A DNA stretch of 64,000 nt from Methylobacterium cerastii (GCF_022179125.1 NZ_BPQG01000053.1:1-64000), one strand, 5' to 3'; counted from the stretch's first letter, positions 19,281 to 28,195 are shown. Notes: generated by a model from the letters alone, not told the origin. Made by a program: numbers and translations.

Positions 19281-19438
19281 GGTCCGCCACCTTTTCCGAG
19301 CCGGAGCTATAGCCGGACGATCCGATCCTGTCAGCCGGAGCCTGGGGATTTTCGCACTCTTCACGCCACTGTCGTTGACGTGCATCACCTCGGCTGTGAT
19401 GGTATTCTCCACGCCCTTCCTCTTCCATCCGAGGCGAG
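19281..19438. promoter_or_regulatory. Divergent promoter region between tssK and effector gene
   Basis: This 158-bp segment separates the leftward tssK operon from the rightward effector gene, so promoters for both should lie here. I could not pick a reliable -35/-10 or sigma-54 pair by eye. Confidence 0.35.
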
Positions 19439-20365
19439 GTGCAAATTTCCGCCGACCTCTTCACTCTGCGCACGCTGCCGGAAACAGTCCTGATCGGCCC
19501 GCGCGCCGCGTTCGGCCGCGGGCACCGGCACGCGCTCCAGAGCGATGACGCCCTGCACCGGTGCCTGTCGTGCCTGTGCCACGACCCCGGCGCGATGCAG
19601 CGCCTTCGCCGCGCGTTCGAGCGCTGGGGCGGTGGAACGGGCTTCACCCACGCAAGCGACGGGGCGCTGTTCGAACGTGTCATCGCAGATACGCGGCGCG
19701 GGCGCTTGGCGGCGTGGGTGGTGCCGAACGGGGAGATCCGTGATCTGCGCCAGCCGGATGTCGAGCGGTCTACCACCTGGATTTCCCAAGGCACGCCGCT
19801 TTCGCCGGGAGAAGCTCCCGGCTTCCGGGCAACGCGGGACCAAGGGGCCGCCCGCATCGCGGCCCATACCGTGCGGATGCCACCTCGACCGGTCGACGTC
19901 GGTCCGAGACCCGGCACGTCACCCGTCCGCCTCGACGTGGCGGGGATGACGATCGAGGTGCGGCTCACCGAGATCCTGCGCCGGGCAATCCGCTCCGACC
20001 GGCTCACCGCTGAGATGGCTGCGCAGCTCCAGGCGATGATCGCACCGGCGGAGATCGCCAAGACGGTCGCGGTTCTGGCAGTCTGGGCCGGATCGCACGC
20101 CGTCGGCATCGGTTTCTTCGTCGACCTGCTGCTGGGCAGCAGCTTGTTCTTCCTGGGATGGGGAGTGCTTGAGGCCCCGCGCAAGCTCAAGAAGTTCGTG
20201 GAGATCGCTGCCGCAGCCAAGACCGAGGCCGAACTCGACCTCGCCGCCGACTTTCTGGCCGCGGTGATCGTCACGGTCGGCATCAGGGTGATCCAGGCCG
20301 CGATCCGGCGGGGCAGCGTGCGGCTGACGAGTGGGCGACAGGGGCGGTCGGAGGGGGGTCGATAG
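19439..20365 (+). CDS. T6SS effector delivery half (pre-toxin membrane region), probably truncated
   Basis: The product is 308 aa as read. The N-terminal 150 residues are of a type I do not recognise. Residues about 200-295 form a hydrophobic block (TVAVLAVWAGSHAVGIGFFV, LLLGSSLFFLGWGVLEAP) followed by KKFVEIAAAAKTEAELDLAA and a second hydrophobic helix. This layout matches the pre-toxin segments of T6SS polymorphic effectors; I recall it as DUF6861-like, unverified. The frame ends shortly after a G6 run (20353-20358). Proline-rich linker-like sequence continues in the next frame, and a toxin-like domain sits at 20572-20940 in the third. The gene is thus likely the front of a single effector split by indels. 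It lies next to tssK, opposite strand. Confidence 0.6.
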   Translation: MQISADLFTLRTLPETVLIGPRAAFGRGHRHALQSDDALHRCLSCLCHDPGAMQRLRRAFERWGGGTGFTHASDGALFERVIADTRRGRLAAWVVPNGEIRDLRQPDVERSTTWISQGTPLSPGEAPGFRATRDQGAARIAAHTVRMPPRPVDVGPRPGTSPVRLDVAGMTIEVRLTEILRRAIRSDRLTAEMAAQLQAMIAPAEIAKTVAVLAVWAGSHAVGIGFFVDLLLGSSLFFLGWGVLEAPRKLKKFVEIAAAAKTEAELDLAADFLAAVIVTVGIRVIQAAIRRGSVRLTSGRQGRSEGGR

Positions 20366-20571
20366 GAAGGAGAACCGCGCACGAGCCGCGGCGAAAGTAT
20401 CGGTACCCGTCGAGGGGCGACGCCCGCACATGGCGGAGGCGGAGCGGCCAGCTCCCAATCCGATGCCGCGCATCCGGGTGGACCGCAGAAGCCCCCCCCC
20501 CCCCGAAAGAGCTCGTGCGATAGCCGGCCATCCACAATCGAAGCTTTGGGGGCCGCACGGGAAGGGTCCCC
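20366..20571 (+). other. Effector linker remnant with C13 tract
   Basis: Between the delivery half and the toxin half, the frame 20331-20648 reads as a plausible Pro/Arg-rich linker (PAPNPMPRIRVDRRSPPPP). A run of 13 C lies at 20492-20504, G6 at 20353-20358 and G5 at 20574-20578. Reading frame 2, then frame 3 from the G6 run, then frame 1 from the G5 run would join both halves without a stop. The C13 run alone cannot restore the fusion, because frame 1 has TAG at 20521-20523 and frame 2 stops at 20365. Confidence 0.5.
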
Positions 20572-20940
20572 TTGGGGGATCCGAACGACTCAAACATGCC
20601 AGCTTCGACATTCAGAAGCGGATCTTACACCGAGCGCGTCTTGACTGAGGACACCAAGTTTTACAGGGCACATGGGGGCGGGGCCGAGGAGGTGGACCAA
20701 TACTGGACGACCGTTCCCCCGAAGGACCCATTGCAGGCACAGATGGACTCGGCTCTCAAGCCAGACTGGGGTAACACCGCATCGCAGATGCATGAGCAAG
20801 TCATCCCGGCAGGCACGAAAATTTTCGAAGGAGCAGTTGCTCCTCAAGTCATCAACAACGGCACTGGCAGCCTCTATGGAGGAGGACCACAGATTTTTAT
20901 TCCTTGGTCGACGCTTAATAAAATAGTAATACCGAAATGA
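20572..20940 (+). CDS. Candidate toxin domain (C-terminal effector half)
   Basis: The frame gives 122 aa from TTG 20572 or 114 aa from ATG 20596; neither has a good ribosome site, which supports its being a C-terminal domain cut off from its delivery half. The core reads TKFYRAHGGG, then QYWTTVPPKDP, ALKPDWGNTAS, VIPAGTKIFEG and a final GGGPQIFIP. The order YR - WT - IPAGT - GG.Q..IP resembles ADP-ribosyltransferase-like polymorphic toxin domains, but I have not verified the fold and the activity is unproven. GC is lower than the flanks. A small AT-rich gene follows after 34 bp, as expected for an immunity gene. Confidence 0.55.
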   Translation: MGDPNDSNMPASTFRSGSYTERVLTEDTKFYRAHGGGAEEVDQYWTTVPPKDPLQAQMDSALKPDWGNTASQMHEQVIPAGTKIFEGAVAPQVINNGTGSLYGGGPQIFIPWSTLNKIVIPK

Positions 20941-20974
20941 ATTTTCAATATATGCTGATACGATCAACCTGCGG

Positions 20975-21274
20975 ATGAAAGAAATCGAGAAAGAATATGT
21001 GCTGATTATCTTCACTGACGGCTGGGCTGGGAAGCCATTCGACAAACTGTATCGAATTGATTCTATCGAGGCTCGGGGCACAGGCATCTCGATCGTGTTC
21101 GACGGCGATTCTTCGATAGAGGTCGAGGAGTTATCCCTCCTCGACACCAGCATCGACGGGCTGTTCACAGTCGAATCTCATAAGTCTATCGTGGTTATCA
21201 TGAAGGACCGGAAGATTTATCCACGTGGTCGAGTCAGCATCATCTACGGCAACGGGCTCGACGTTCCTAATTAG
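20975..21274 (+). CDS. Candidate immunity protein for the adjacent toxin
   Basis: The product is 99 aa, acidic and single-domain, with alternating strand-like stretches (YVLIIFTDGWAG, GISIVFDGDSSIEVEELSLL, SIVVIMKDRKIYPRG) and no signal peptide or membrane helix. A cytoplasmic location would suit a toxin acting in the cytosol. It starts 34 bp after the toxin ORF on the same strand and is markedly lower in GC than the T6SS core genes, both usual signs of a recently acquired effector-immunity pair. I recognise no family; the role is inferred from position. Confidence 0.5.
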   Translation: MKEIEKEYVLIIFTDGWAGKPFDKLYRIDSIEARGTGISIVFDGDSSIEVEELSLLDTSIDGLFTVESHKSIVVIMKDRKIYPRGRVSIIYGNGLDVPN

Positions 21275-21349
21275 ATCGAGCTAGCTGAGCTTCACTTCGG
21301 TCCTGACGGAGTGCGCCGTAATGACTGCGGGCCTCTTCCACCGGATGCA

Positions 21350-22795
21350 TTACCCCTTCCCGCCGCGATCGTAGCACTCCGCGAAAAACACCATGAACGC
21401 GTCGACCATCCCCTCTTCGTGCGCGCTCGTTAGCGCGTCCCAGCGCGTCGCGTAGACGTCCCAGAGCCGCGCCTTGCGCGAGCCGAGGAAGCCGGAGAGG
21501 CCGCGGTCGTCGCCGAGCGCGGCCTCGACCACCTCCGGGTCGAGGTCCTGCAGCAGCAGGCGGAGCGCGTGCTGCATCGCCGAGTAGACCTTGACCTGAT
21601 GCTCCTTGAGATCGCGAAATCCCTCTTCCAGCGCGCGGCGGGCGGGCAGGTAGCCGCTGCTCGGGCGGCCGAACATGATCTGCAGCGCATCCTCCACGGT
21701 AGGAGTGAACTTCAGCGGATTGTTGTCGAGTGCCTGGATCATCGTCTGGCTCGATGCGCGGGTGACGCGCTTGGCCTCGGCCCGGCCGGCGAGCAGTTGC
21801 TTCAGGTTCTCCGCCGTGAGCCGGGTCAGGGCCCCGAGTTCCTCGGCGAGGTCGCCGGGATCGCGCCACGAAAACATCTCCGCCGGCACTCCGGCGCCCT
21901 TGGCAAAGCGGGCTACGAAGGCGTCAGCGCCGCCCGCGTGCGGCTGGGGCGGCGGGACCGGGTCTGCGGGCGCCTCAGTACGGCGTGGCGTGGTGACGGC
22001 GATCGAGGGACGGCCCCATGGATTGCCGTCCTCCGGAGGCGAACCACGGTCGGGCGGCAAGGCGTGATCGGGCGGCGGTCCACGGTGTGGTGCGGGACCG
22101 GGGTCGGGCGGCAGCGGGGCGGGCGGTTCGGCCCAGGGGCTTGCAGCGGCGCGCCGGCGCGGCTCGGGAATAGGCGGGAGCGGTTCTGGGGCGGGGCGGT
22201 ACGCGGGCGTCCCGTGTGCCCAGTCCATCGCTGCCTCCGGGAACGCGGGCGGCGCGTAGGAGCCGACGTGCGCGTGCGGCACGGGGGGAAGGGCCGCGAT
22301 CTCCGGCAGATCCATTCGCCAGTCCTGGAAGTCGCCGTGGACCGGGCGGCTCTCGGCAGGCGGACGTAGGTCGCGGCGCGGGATCGGAGGTGCCGCCGCT
22401 TCGCCGATGCCCCAGGGGTCGGCGGGATCAGACGCCTGCGCGGCAGGTGCCACCGCATGCGCGGCGATGGCACCCTCGCCATCGATCCGGGCCTGGATGA
22501 CGTAGTGGCCGACGAAGATGCGGTCGCCGCTGCGCAGGCGATAGGGCTCCTGCAGCCGCTGAGCTGTTTGATTGACGAAGGTTCCGTTGCGCGAGACGTC
22601 GGTGAGCCAGTATTCCCCATCGCGGAACCGCACCTCGCAATGCTTGCCCGACACCGCGAGGCTCGGGTCCGGCAGCGTCCAGTCGAGATAGGGATTGCGC
22701 CCAATATCGAAGCCCCGTGCCCCAGTCAGCGTATAGCTGAGCGGGCCGCCATCTGGCAGGCTGGTCTCGTTCTCGATGATCAGGTGAAGCGGCAT
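21350..22795 (-). CDS. tagH: T6SS FHA-domain protein (TagH/Fha/ImpI)
   Basis: The product is 481 aa. The N-terminal FHA domain (about 20-105) has the phosphothreonine-binding motifs GRNPYLDWTLPDPSLAVSGKH and LTDVSRNGTFVNQ. A long Pro-rich, probably disordered linker follows (about 125-290). The C-terminal type VI FHA domain (about 295-480) contains SRASSQTMIQALDNNPLKF and FGRPSSGYLPARRALEEGF. This protein is the usual target of the PpkA kinase, and its phosphorylation promotes assembly. It is transcribed leftward after vgrG and the DUF6931-like gene, apart from the kinase operon. Confidence 0.92.
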   Translation of the reverse strand: MPLHLIIENETSLPDGGPLSYTLTGARGFDIGRNPYLDWTLPDPSLAVSGKHCEVRFRDGEYWLTDVSRNGTFVNQTAQRLQEPYRLRSGDRIFVGHYVIQARIDGEGAIAAHAVAPAAQASDPADPWGIGEAAAPPIPRRDLRPPAESRPVHGDFQDWRMDLPEIAALPPVPHAHVGSYAPPAFPEAAMDWAHGTPAYRPAPEPLPPIPEPRRRAAASPWAEPPAPLPPDPGPAPHRGPPPDHALPPDRGSPPEDGNPWGRPSIAVTTPRRTEAPADPVPPPQPHAGGADAFVARFAKGAGVPAEMFSWRDPGDLAEELGALTRLTAENLKQLLAGRAEAKRVTRASSQTMIQALDNNPLKFTPTVEDALQIMFGRPSSGYLPARRALEEGFRDLKEHQVKVYSAMQHALRLLLQDLDPEVVEAALGDDRGLSGFLGSRKARLWDVYATRWDALTSAHEEGMVDAFMVFFAECYDRGGKG

Positions 22796-22942
22796 CGCGC
22801 CGTCGGTGCTCCGTTATGGCGGCCGGATCGCGCGGTCGGCCGGAATGCCAGGATACAACGGTGCCGACTTCCGCGTCAGCCCCGGTCCGCGACGTTCCCA
22901 GGAAACGCGCGGGCGCCGTACTCCTTCGCGGCGGCCGCGCCC

Positions 22943-23491
22943 TCAATCCACATTCCGCATCAGGTGCAGGCCGGCATCCAGGCAACGGGCGAGTTGGGCG
23001 CGCCTGTCGTGGGCCGTCACCCGCGCAAGGCCGCTGAGGATGGCGACGCGGGCCGCACGAGCGGTATAATGCGGCTCGGGATGTGTGATGCCCATGCCCG
23101 CGGGTGCGATGTTGCCGCCCGACCAGCCGGCGGCGAGCGCCAGCCAAGTCGTCGGCGCGCGCCGATCGCTGGCCATCCCGAGGCGCAAGGCGGCAAGGCG
23201 CTGCGCCTCGCGGGGCTCGTGTACCCAGGCGTCGGCCGCCTCGATCGCCGCATCGGCGGCGAACGGCATCGGGGGCAACCGCCGGACGCACTGGCTCGCC
23301 CACCACACCGACTCGCGACGATCGAGCGCATAGGCGCAGAACGCGACCCCGTCCTCTGGAGTGACGCTCGTCCCAAGCGCGCGCAGGAACACCGGCGGGG
23401 ACTCGGCCGTCGGCGCCGATTGCAGGTCGTCACGCAGGCTTGGAAAGGCTTCGAAGACTTCCAAGGCGGTGCTGAAGCGCAACTTCGTCAT
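22943..23491 (-). CDS. T6SS-associated DUF6931-like protein
   Basis: The product is 182 aa, with no signal peptide. The order of conserved blocks is family-like: ALEVFEAFPSLRDDL, PVFLRALGTSVTPEDGVAF, ALDRRESVWWASQCVR, EAQRLAALRLG, and WLALAAGWSGGNIAP. Such proteins are encoded beside vgrG or FHA genes in many T6SS clusters; the function is unknown, and an adaptor or regulatory role is a guess. It starts 7 bp after the vgrG stop, so the two are surely co-transcribed. The family number is from memory. Confidence 0.75.
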   Translation of the reverse strand: MTKLRFSTALEVFEAFPSLRDDLQSAPTAESPPVFLRALGTSVTPEDGVAFCAYALDRRESVWWASQCVRRLPPMPFAADAAIEAADAWVHEPREAQRLAALRLGMASDRRAPTTWLALAAGWSGGNIAPAGMGITHPEPHYTARAARVAILSGLARVTAHDRRAQLARCLDAGLHLMRNVD

Positions 23492-23498
23492 CGCGGCC

Positions 23499-25328
23499 TC
23501 AGTTTATTTTGATGAGCGGCGCGGTCTGGATAATATCGGCAGCACCTTCCAGCTTGATCTCGCCCGACTCGATCTTGATCGTCGCCGGCGTCATGGTAAT
23601 CTTGCTCGCGCCGACCTCGAACACGATCTGGACGCCGGCCTTGAAGTGGATCTTCTGCGCGATGTCCGCGTCCCAGTTGCCGCTGGCGACCTTAAGTTTC
23701 TCGTCCCCGTTCTTCAGCGTGGTCGAGCGCGAGGCAGAGCCGGCCGGCGTCTCGAAGGTCTCGCCGATAACCCGCGTCTCGGCGTGGCGGATCACCGAAT
23801 CATGGTCCTTTTCCGCGCGGAGCTTGATGTTCTCCTCGCTCTTCTTGTCCTCGAACAGGAACTCGTTGTAGCCGCCGTGCCCCTTGGTCGAATCGGTCTT
23901 CACCCCGGAGATGGTTTTGTTGTCCGGCAGCGGATACGGAAACTTGTAGTCCTTGTTGTACACCGTGCCGACCACGAGCGGCTGATCGGGGTCACCCTCG
24001 AGGAACTCGACCACAACCTCCTGACCGACCCGCGGGATGAACTGCCAGCCCCAGGACTTTCCCGACCACATCTGGGCTACGCGCACCGGCCGTGAAATCA
24101 GGGACTTGTCACGGTTCCAGTGGAACTGAACGAAGATGCGACCTTCCTCATCCACGTCAATCTCCTCGCCCTTGGACTTGTCGCGAGTAACGACAATCCC
24201 GGTTTGGGGCCCACGAATCAGCGGTTTCGGGGTCACGATAGGGGCGCGGTAAGGGACCTCGCTCTTCAGCAACTCGTAATGGCCGTGGTAAATCTCGTCG
24301 GCCTGAGCTCCGGCGCCGGATGCGTAGTCCTCGGCGACGAAGCTGTGCGTGGCGCGCACCACGAGGTATTCCGCATCGTCGGTCGGGTGACGCGACAGCT
24401 GAAATAGCCCGCCCGGAAACAGGCTCACCGCATCGCCTGCCGCGTGCTTGCGATGGTCGAGTGCCTGCTCGGCCTGAAGCCTGATTTTGGCGAACTTCTC
24501 CCCGTGACCCTTCTCGATGTAGCGGCCCGGGTAGTCGTAGCTCTCGAACGACGCCTTCTCGTAACTTTCCGAGCCGCGAGCATCGGACTTCAGGTCCGCG
24601 GTCGGCTTGAGGTAGTCGTAGTCGTTGAGCGCGAACTTCCCCGTCCGAAATCGCCGTTCGGTGACCCAGTGGTACACGTGCTCGGCGGTGCGACGGTTCT
24701 TCTCCGCATGCGGGACAAACGAGAGCTTGGCGGCCGGGCCGGAAACCTTCTCATGGCATGACTTCGCGTTCGCCAAAACGAGCTCGTGCTTGTCCTTGGT
24801 ATGGACGTGGTAAGTGTAGAGTCCAAACTCTTCCATCAATCGCGAGACGAATACCAGGTCGGTCTCTCGGTACTGGACACAATACTCGATCTCGGGAAAG
24901 TCCGACTCGCTGGCCTTGACCCTGTAGTCGCTGAAGCCGGCCTTATCGAAGACCTCTTTGATGATCTTGATGACATTCTTATTCTTGAAGATGCGACAGT
25001 CGCTCCGTCGGCCAAGCAACCAGAGCCACGGCCTGAGGACAAGGCGGTAGGCGTAGAGAGCTCCCTGCACGCCGACCCATTGCGCCTCCACGAGGACGCC
25101 GTTGAAGTGCCGTTCCGCGCCAAGGTAGCTCTGGACCGATACGGTGCAGGGACGTCCGACCGAACGCGAGAAGTCGATGTTTTCTTGCGTGCTCAGTGCA
25201 TCAATCCGATACTCGAACAGCTCGCTCAGGCCTTCATCGGCATCGAAACGGGACAAAACCAGCTTATCGCCCTCGACGGGAGTCTTAAGCCTCGCGATCC
25301 GGGTAGATTGACCGAGTTCCGACGGCAT
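23499..25328 (-). CDS. vgrG: VgrG (TssI), T6SS spike protein
   Basis: The product is 609 aa from ATG 25328 (a TTG three codons upstream is the alternative). The gp27-like part runs to about residue 370 (SELFEYRIDALSTQENI near the start, FVSRLMEEFGLYTYH). The gp5-like OB fold carries EGRIFVQFHWNRD, RVAQMWSGKSWGWQFIPRVG and EVVVEFLEGDPDQPLVVG. The spike ends in beta-helix with GASKITMTPATIKIESG and stops at PLIKIN, so there is no C-terminal effector domain; cargo must bind separately or via PAAR. DUF6931-like and FHA genes follow downstream. Confidence 0.96.
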   Translation of the reverse strand: MPSELGQSTRIARLKTPVEGDKLVLSRFDADEGLSELFEYRIDALSTQENIDFSRSVGRPCTVSVQSYLGAERHFNGVLVEAQWVGVQGALYAYRLVLRPWLWLLGRRSDCRIFKNKNVIKIIKEVFDKAGFSDYRVKASESDFPEIEYCVQYRETDLVFVSRLMEEFGLYTYHVHTKDKHELVLANAKSCHEKVSGPAAKLSFVPHAEKNRRTAEHVYHWVTERRFRTGKFALNDYDYLKPTADLKSDARGSESYEKASFESYDYPGRYIEKGHGEKFAKIRLQAEQALDHRKHAAGDAVSLFPGGLFQLSRHPTDDAEYLVVRATHSFVAEDYASGAGAQADEIYHGHYELLKSEVPYRAPIVTPKPLIRGPQTGIVVTRDKSKGEEIDVDEEGRIFVQFHWNRDKSLISRPVRVAQMWSGKSWGWQFIPRVGQEVVVEFLEGDPDQPLVVGTVYNKDYKFPYPLPDNKTISGVKTDSTKGHGGYNEFLFEDKKSEENIKLRAEKDHDSVIRHAETRVIGETFETPAGSASRSTTLKNGDEKLKVASGNWDADIAQKIHFKAGVQIVFEVGASKITMTPATIKIESGEIKLEGAADIIQTAPLIKIN

Positions 25329-25423
25329 GCCTTCCAACGTCCTGTAGGCGCTCGCACCCCTGCGCGCAGCTTGACAGTAACGGGGTTGACCAGCATAGTC
25401 GAGCGGCGATCAGGGGATTGGAC

Positions 25424-25963
25424 ATGGAACGGGCGTTTTCGAAGTTGGCAGTGGGTCTCGGCGGCTTGCTGGCGCTCGCCGGGGCGGCCGTCGCGGAGGA
25501 CAAGCCATCCTACCACGCCGCCGACATCGAGCGGCATTTTCTCCCGGATCTCGGCCCCTCTCGCGCCCTGTGCATCGGCGCTGAGAGCGAGTGCGCCAAG
25601 GGCGTGCCGAATCGCCCTAAGGTCAGCAGCGGCTTCGATCTGATCGTCACCTTCGACTACAACTCGGACGTGCTCACCTCGAGTGCCCGCGCCAACCTCG
25701 ACGAGTTCGCCAAGGCCCTGCGCGGGGCGCAGCTCGGCAGCACGGCCTTCATGGTCGAGGGTCACACCGACTCCAAGGGCGGTGACGCGTTCAACCTCGA
25801 TCTTTCGGCGCGCCGCGCCCGCTCGGTTGTCAGTTATCTGTCCGAGCACGGGGTCGAGGCCGACCGTTTGGAAGCGAAAGCCTTCGGCAAGGCCCGTCCC
25901 CGCACCGGTAACCCGGACGATCCGGCGAATCGGCGCGTCGAGGCACGCCTGCGCGGAGAGTAG
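25424..25963 (+). CDS. OmpA-family peptidoglycan-binding exported protein
   Basis: The product is 179 aa from ATG 25424. A signal peptide (LAVGLGGLLALAGAAVAE) is followed by a short region with two cysteines (LCIGAESECAKG) and an OmpA C-terminal domain: DLIVTFDYNSDVLTSSARAN, VEGHTDSKGGDAFNLDLSARRA, and the closing NRRVEARL. It should sit in the periplasm holding the cell wall. It lies between vgrG (divergent) and tssA (same strand, 41 bp). With no TssJ seen, this protein might help anchor the complex; that is inference. Confidence 0.88.
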   Translation: MERAFSKLAVGLGGLLALAGAAVAEDKPSYHAADIERHFLPDLGPSRALCIGAESECAKGVPNRPKVSSGFDLIVTFDYNSDVLTSSARANLDEFAKALRGAQLGSTAFMVEGHTDSKGGDAFNLDLSARRARSVVSYLSEHGVEADRLEAKAFGKARPRTGNPDDPANRRVEARLRGE

Positions 25964-26004
25964 CGCGCGTCTCGAAGCCAACGCGTCGATCCGATTGCAT
26001 CGTC

Positions 26005-27348
26005 ATGGCCGCGCCGGATTATGCTGCGTTCCTCAAACCGGTCACTGAGGCTGAGCCCTCCGGGCCGGACCTCGACTTCGAAGGCGATCCCGACTTCCTG
26101 CAGTTTATGGCTCGGGTCGAGTCGCTGCTGCCCGCCTCGTTCTTCACCTACGACGGCGGGCGATCGGTCCCCTTCGAGCGATCGGCGGAGTTCAAGGCCG
26201 AATACGCGAAACTCTCTTCGCTGGTCGTGCCACTGTTGGAAGCAACGCGGGATATGCGGCTGCTCTCCATTTGCTGCCGCCTGCACGCGCTGGACCGTGA
26301 CCTCACGGCCTGTGCGAACTGCCTCGAGGCGATCGCATCGCTCTTGAGCAAACAATGGGACGCCGTCCATCCGCGCGGCGAGGACGGTGAATTCGGCTAC
26401 CGCATCGCCGTACTCCAGGCGCTGGACGACGCGCCGACCATGATTATGCCGCTCCAGCATCTGCCGCTGTTCTCGAACCGACGGTTCGGGTCGATCACCC
26501 TGCGCACGGTCGCGGTGGCGAGTGGCAATGCGCAGGCGCGGACCGGCGAGACGACGCTCGATTCCAGTGAGCTCGACCGGGCGCTGCACGATGCCGACCC
26601 CGCAACCATCGAAGCCGTGAATGCCGACGCGCGGCGGCTGCACGCGGCCGCACTCTCGATCGGCGAGACGTCGGCGCAAGCGACGGGTGGCCAGAACGCG
26701 GTCAGGCTCGATCGACTCGTCGCGGTCGCCGACGGCATCATCGCCTTCCTCGGCGGCGGGGAAGCTGCAGCACCGGCTCCGCCCGGCGAGTCGAGTTCCT
26801 CCGGCATCGACCCGCCGCTCGTGCCTACCGCGTCGGCGCCGGGCACTGTGTCCGGCTTCGTCGAAGCCGCTGCGGCGCTCTCGGCCGTCAGTGCGTATTT
26901 CGATGCGTTCGAGCGCTCGAGCCCAGCCGCCCTGCTCGTGCGGCAGGCGGCGCGCCTGATCGGCCTGCCGTTTCACGAGATGATCCGTACTCTGCTGCCA
27001 GATCATGCCGAGGAGGCGACAATCCATATCGGTCCCACCCCGGAGAAATCATTCTTGCTTCGCGTCGACCGCATGATGGAGAACGGCGACAAGGCGGTGC
27101 GATCGGAGGATGAGGGGTCGGTTGCCTCCGTGGGTGCGCCGGATGTTGCGGTCCCTTACTTCGTAGCGACGAGCCGCCCGGAAGCGATCGCGTTGCTTCG
27201 GAAGGTCGGCAACTTCTACCGGTCTCGCGAGCCGTCCAGCCCGATCCCGCTTTTTACGGATCGCGCCTGCGCGATGGCGGACAAGGACTTCCTGACGATC
27301 CTCTCTGATGTGCTGCCGGGCGTGCGGCTCGCACGTGAGAGCGATTAA
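26005..27348 (+). CDS. tssA: TssA, T6SS sheath-assembly cap protein
   Basis: The product is 447 aa. The N-terminal ImpA_N domain is clear (about 5-130: LKPVTEAEPSGPDLDFEGD, LLSKQWDAVHPRGEDGEFGYR). A low-complexity middle follows, and the C-terminal domain includes FYRSREPSSPIPLFTDRA, the family's R.EPSSP.P.L..RA signature for short TssA forms. TssA primes sheath polymerisation on the baseplate or caps the distal end. It is the second gene of the rightward block, followed by a 171-bp gap before tssB. Confidence 0.93.
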   Translation: MAAPDYAAFLKPVTEAEPSGPDLDFEGDPDFLQFMARVESLLPASFFTYDGGRSVPFERSAEFKAEYAKLSSLVVPLLEATRDMRLLSICCRLHALDRDLTACANCLEAIASLLSKQWDAVHPRGEDGEFGYRIAVLQALDDAPTMIMPLQHLPLFSNRRFGSITLRTVAVASGNAQARTGETTLDSSELDRALHDADPATIEAVNADARRLHAAALSIGETSAQATGGQNAVRLDRLVAVADGIIAFLGGGEAAAPAPPGESSSSGIDPPLVPTASAPGTVSGFVEAAAALSAVSAYFDAFERSSPAALLVRQAARLIGLPFHEMIRTLLPDHAEEATIHIGPTPEKSFLLRVDRMMENGDKAVRSEDEGSVASVGAPDVAVPYFVATSRPEAIALLRKVGNFYRSREPSSPIPLFTDRACAMADKDFLTILSDVLPGVRLARESD

Positions 27349-27519
27349 CGCTGCTTCGGCTCAATCGGATCCTTGACTTTGCAGCGCCTCTATATTGAAT
27401 GTCGGTCCGGTGGATAGCCGAGCTTAAGGTGCACCGCACCCTGAATCTCGTTTTTTCAATACCTAGCGAGATGGAACCCACGCGGCGGGTGCCGGCCGGA
27501 CGACTGTTGAGGGAAGCGG

Positions 27520-28047
27520 ATGTCAGATTCCGGGCAGAAATTCATCAAAAGGAACAGACCTCCGCGGGTGCACATCACCTATGAAGATCCTTATGATGCC
27601 GAGAAGAATATCGAGCTTCCGTTCGTCATGGGCGTGATGGCCGATCTCTCGGGCAACGCCCCCGGCGTCGAGAAGGAGAAGGTCGGTGACCGCAAGTTCG
27701 TCGAGTTCGACATGGACAACTTCGATCGCCGCATGGGGGCGATCAAGCCGGGCTCGAGCTTTCGGGTCCGCAACAAGTTGTCCGAGAATGAGGACGACAA
27801 GCTTTCGGTGAACCTCCAGTTCAACAGCATGGCCGACTTTAGTCCAGCCGCCGTGGCGCGGCAGGTGGAGCCTCTGGCGAAGCTTCTAGAGACGCGCGAA
27901 CAGCTCGCGAACCTTCTGCGCTACATGGACGGCAAGTCCGCCGCTAACGACCAAATCCGGGACCTGTTAAAGGATCCTGAGAAGATGGCCGCCCTGCGCC
28001 AGCAGATCGTGGGTCGTCAGCCTGCTTCCGACGAGCCGGAGGCTTGA
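27520..28047 (+). CDS. tssB: TssB (VipA), small sheath subunit
   Basis: The product is 175 aa, the usual size. The start follows GAGGGAAGCGG. Family blocks are present: SGQKFIKRNRPPRVHITYED, VEKNIELPFVMGVMADLSGN-like opening, FVEFDMDNFDRRMGAIKP, and a C-terminal helix ending RQQIVGRQPA. TssB and TssC copolymerise into the contractile sheath around the Hcp tube. tssC follows on the same strand. Confidence 0.96.
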   Translation: MSDSGQKFIKRNRPPRVHITYEDPYDAEKNIELPFVMGVMADLSGNAPGVEKEKVGDRKFVEFDMDNFDRRMGAIKPGSSFRVRNKLSENEDDKLSVNLQFNSMADFSPAAVARQVEPLAKLLETREQLANLLRYMDGKSAANDQIRDLLKDPEKMAALRQQIVGRQPASDEPEA

Positions 28048-28195
28048 GCGGCGCGGACACGCGTCGGCGGGCGACGGCTCGGCAGTGGGCCGAAGCGCGA
28101 GCGTGACGGACGAAGGCTCGCGGCGATGCTCGATCGGAAACGAATCGGGCATCGCCGCGAGGGCAGGCGCGGAACGGGACTTCCAAGAGGCAACC

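Noticed and set aside
17844-19493. Plus-strand open frame of 549 codons
   Set aside because: Antisense of tssK and the start of tssL; no recognisable motif.
18586-20535. Minus-strand open frame of 649 codons
   Set aside because: Overlaps tssK in another frame and runs antisense to the effector gene; composition is that of a shadow frame.
27380-27410. TTGACT ... TATATT as a promoter before tssB
   Set aside because: The spacer is only about 12 bases, too short for a sigma-70 promoter; no sigma-54 GG-N10-GC pattern fits either.
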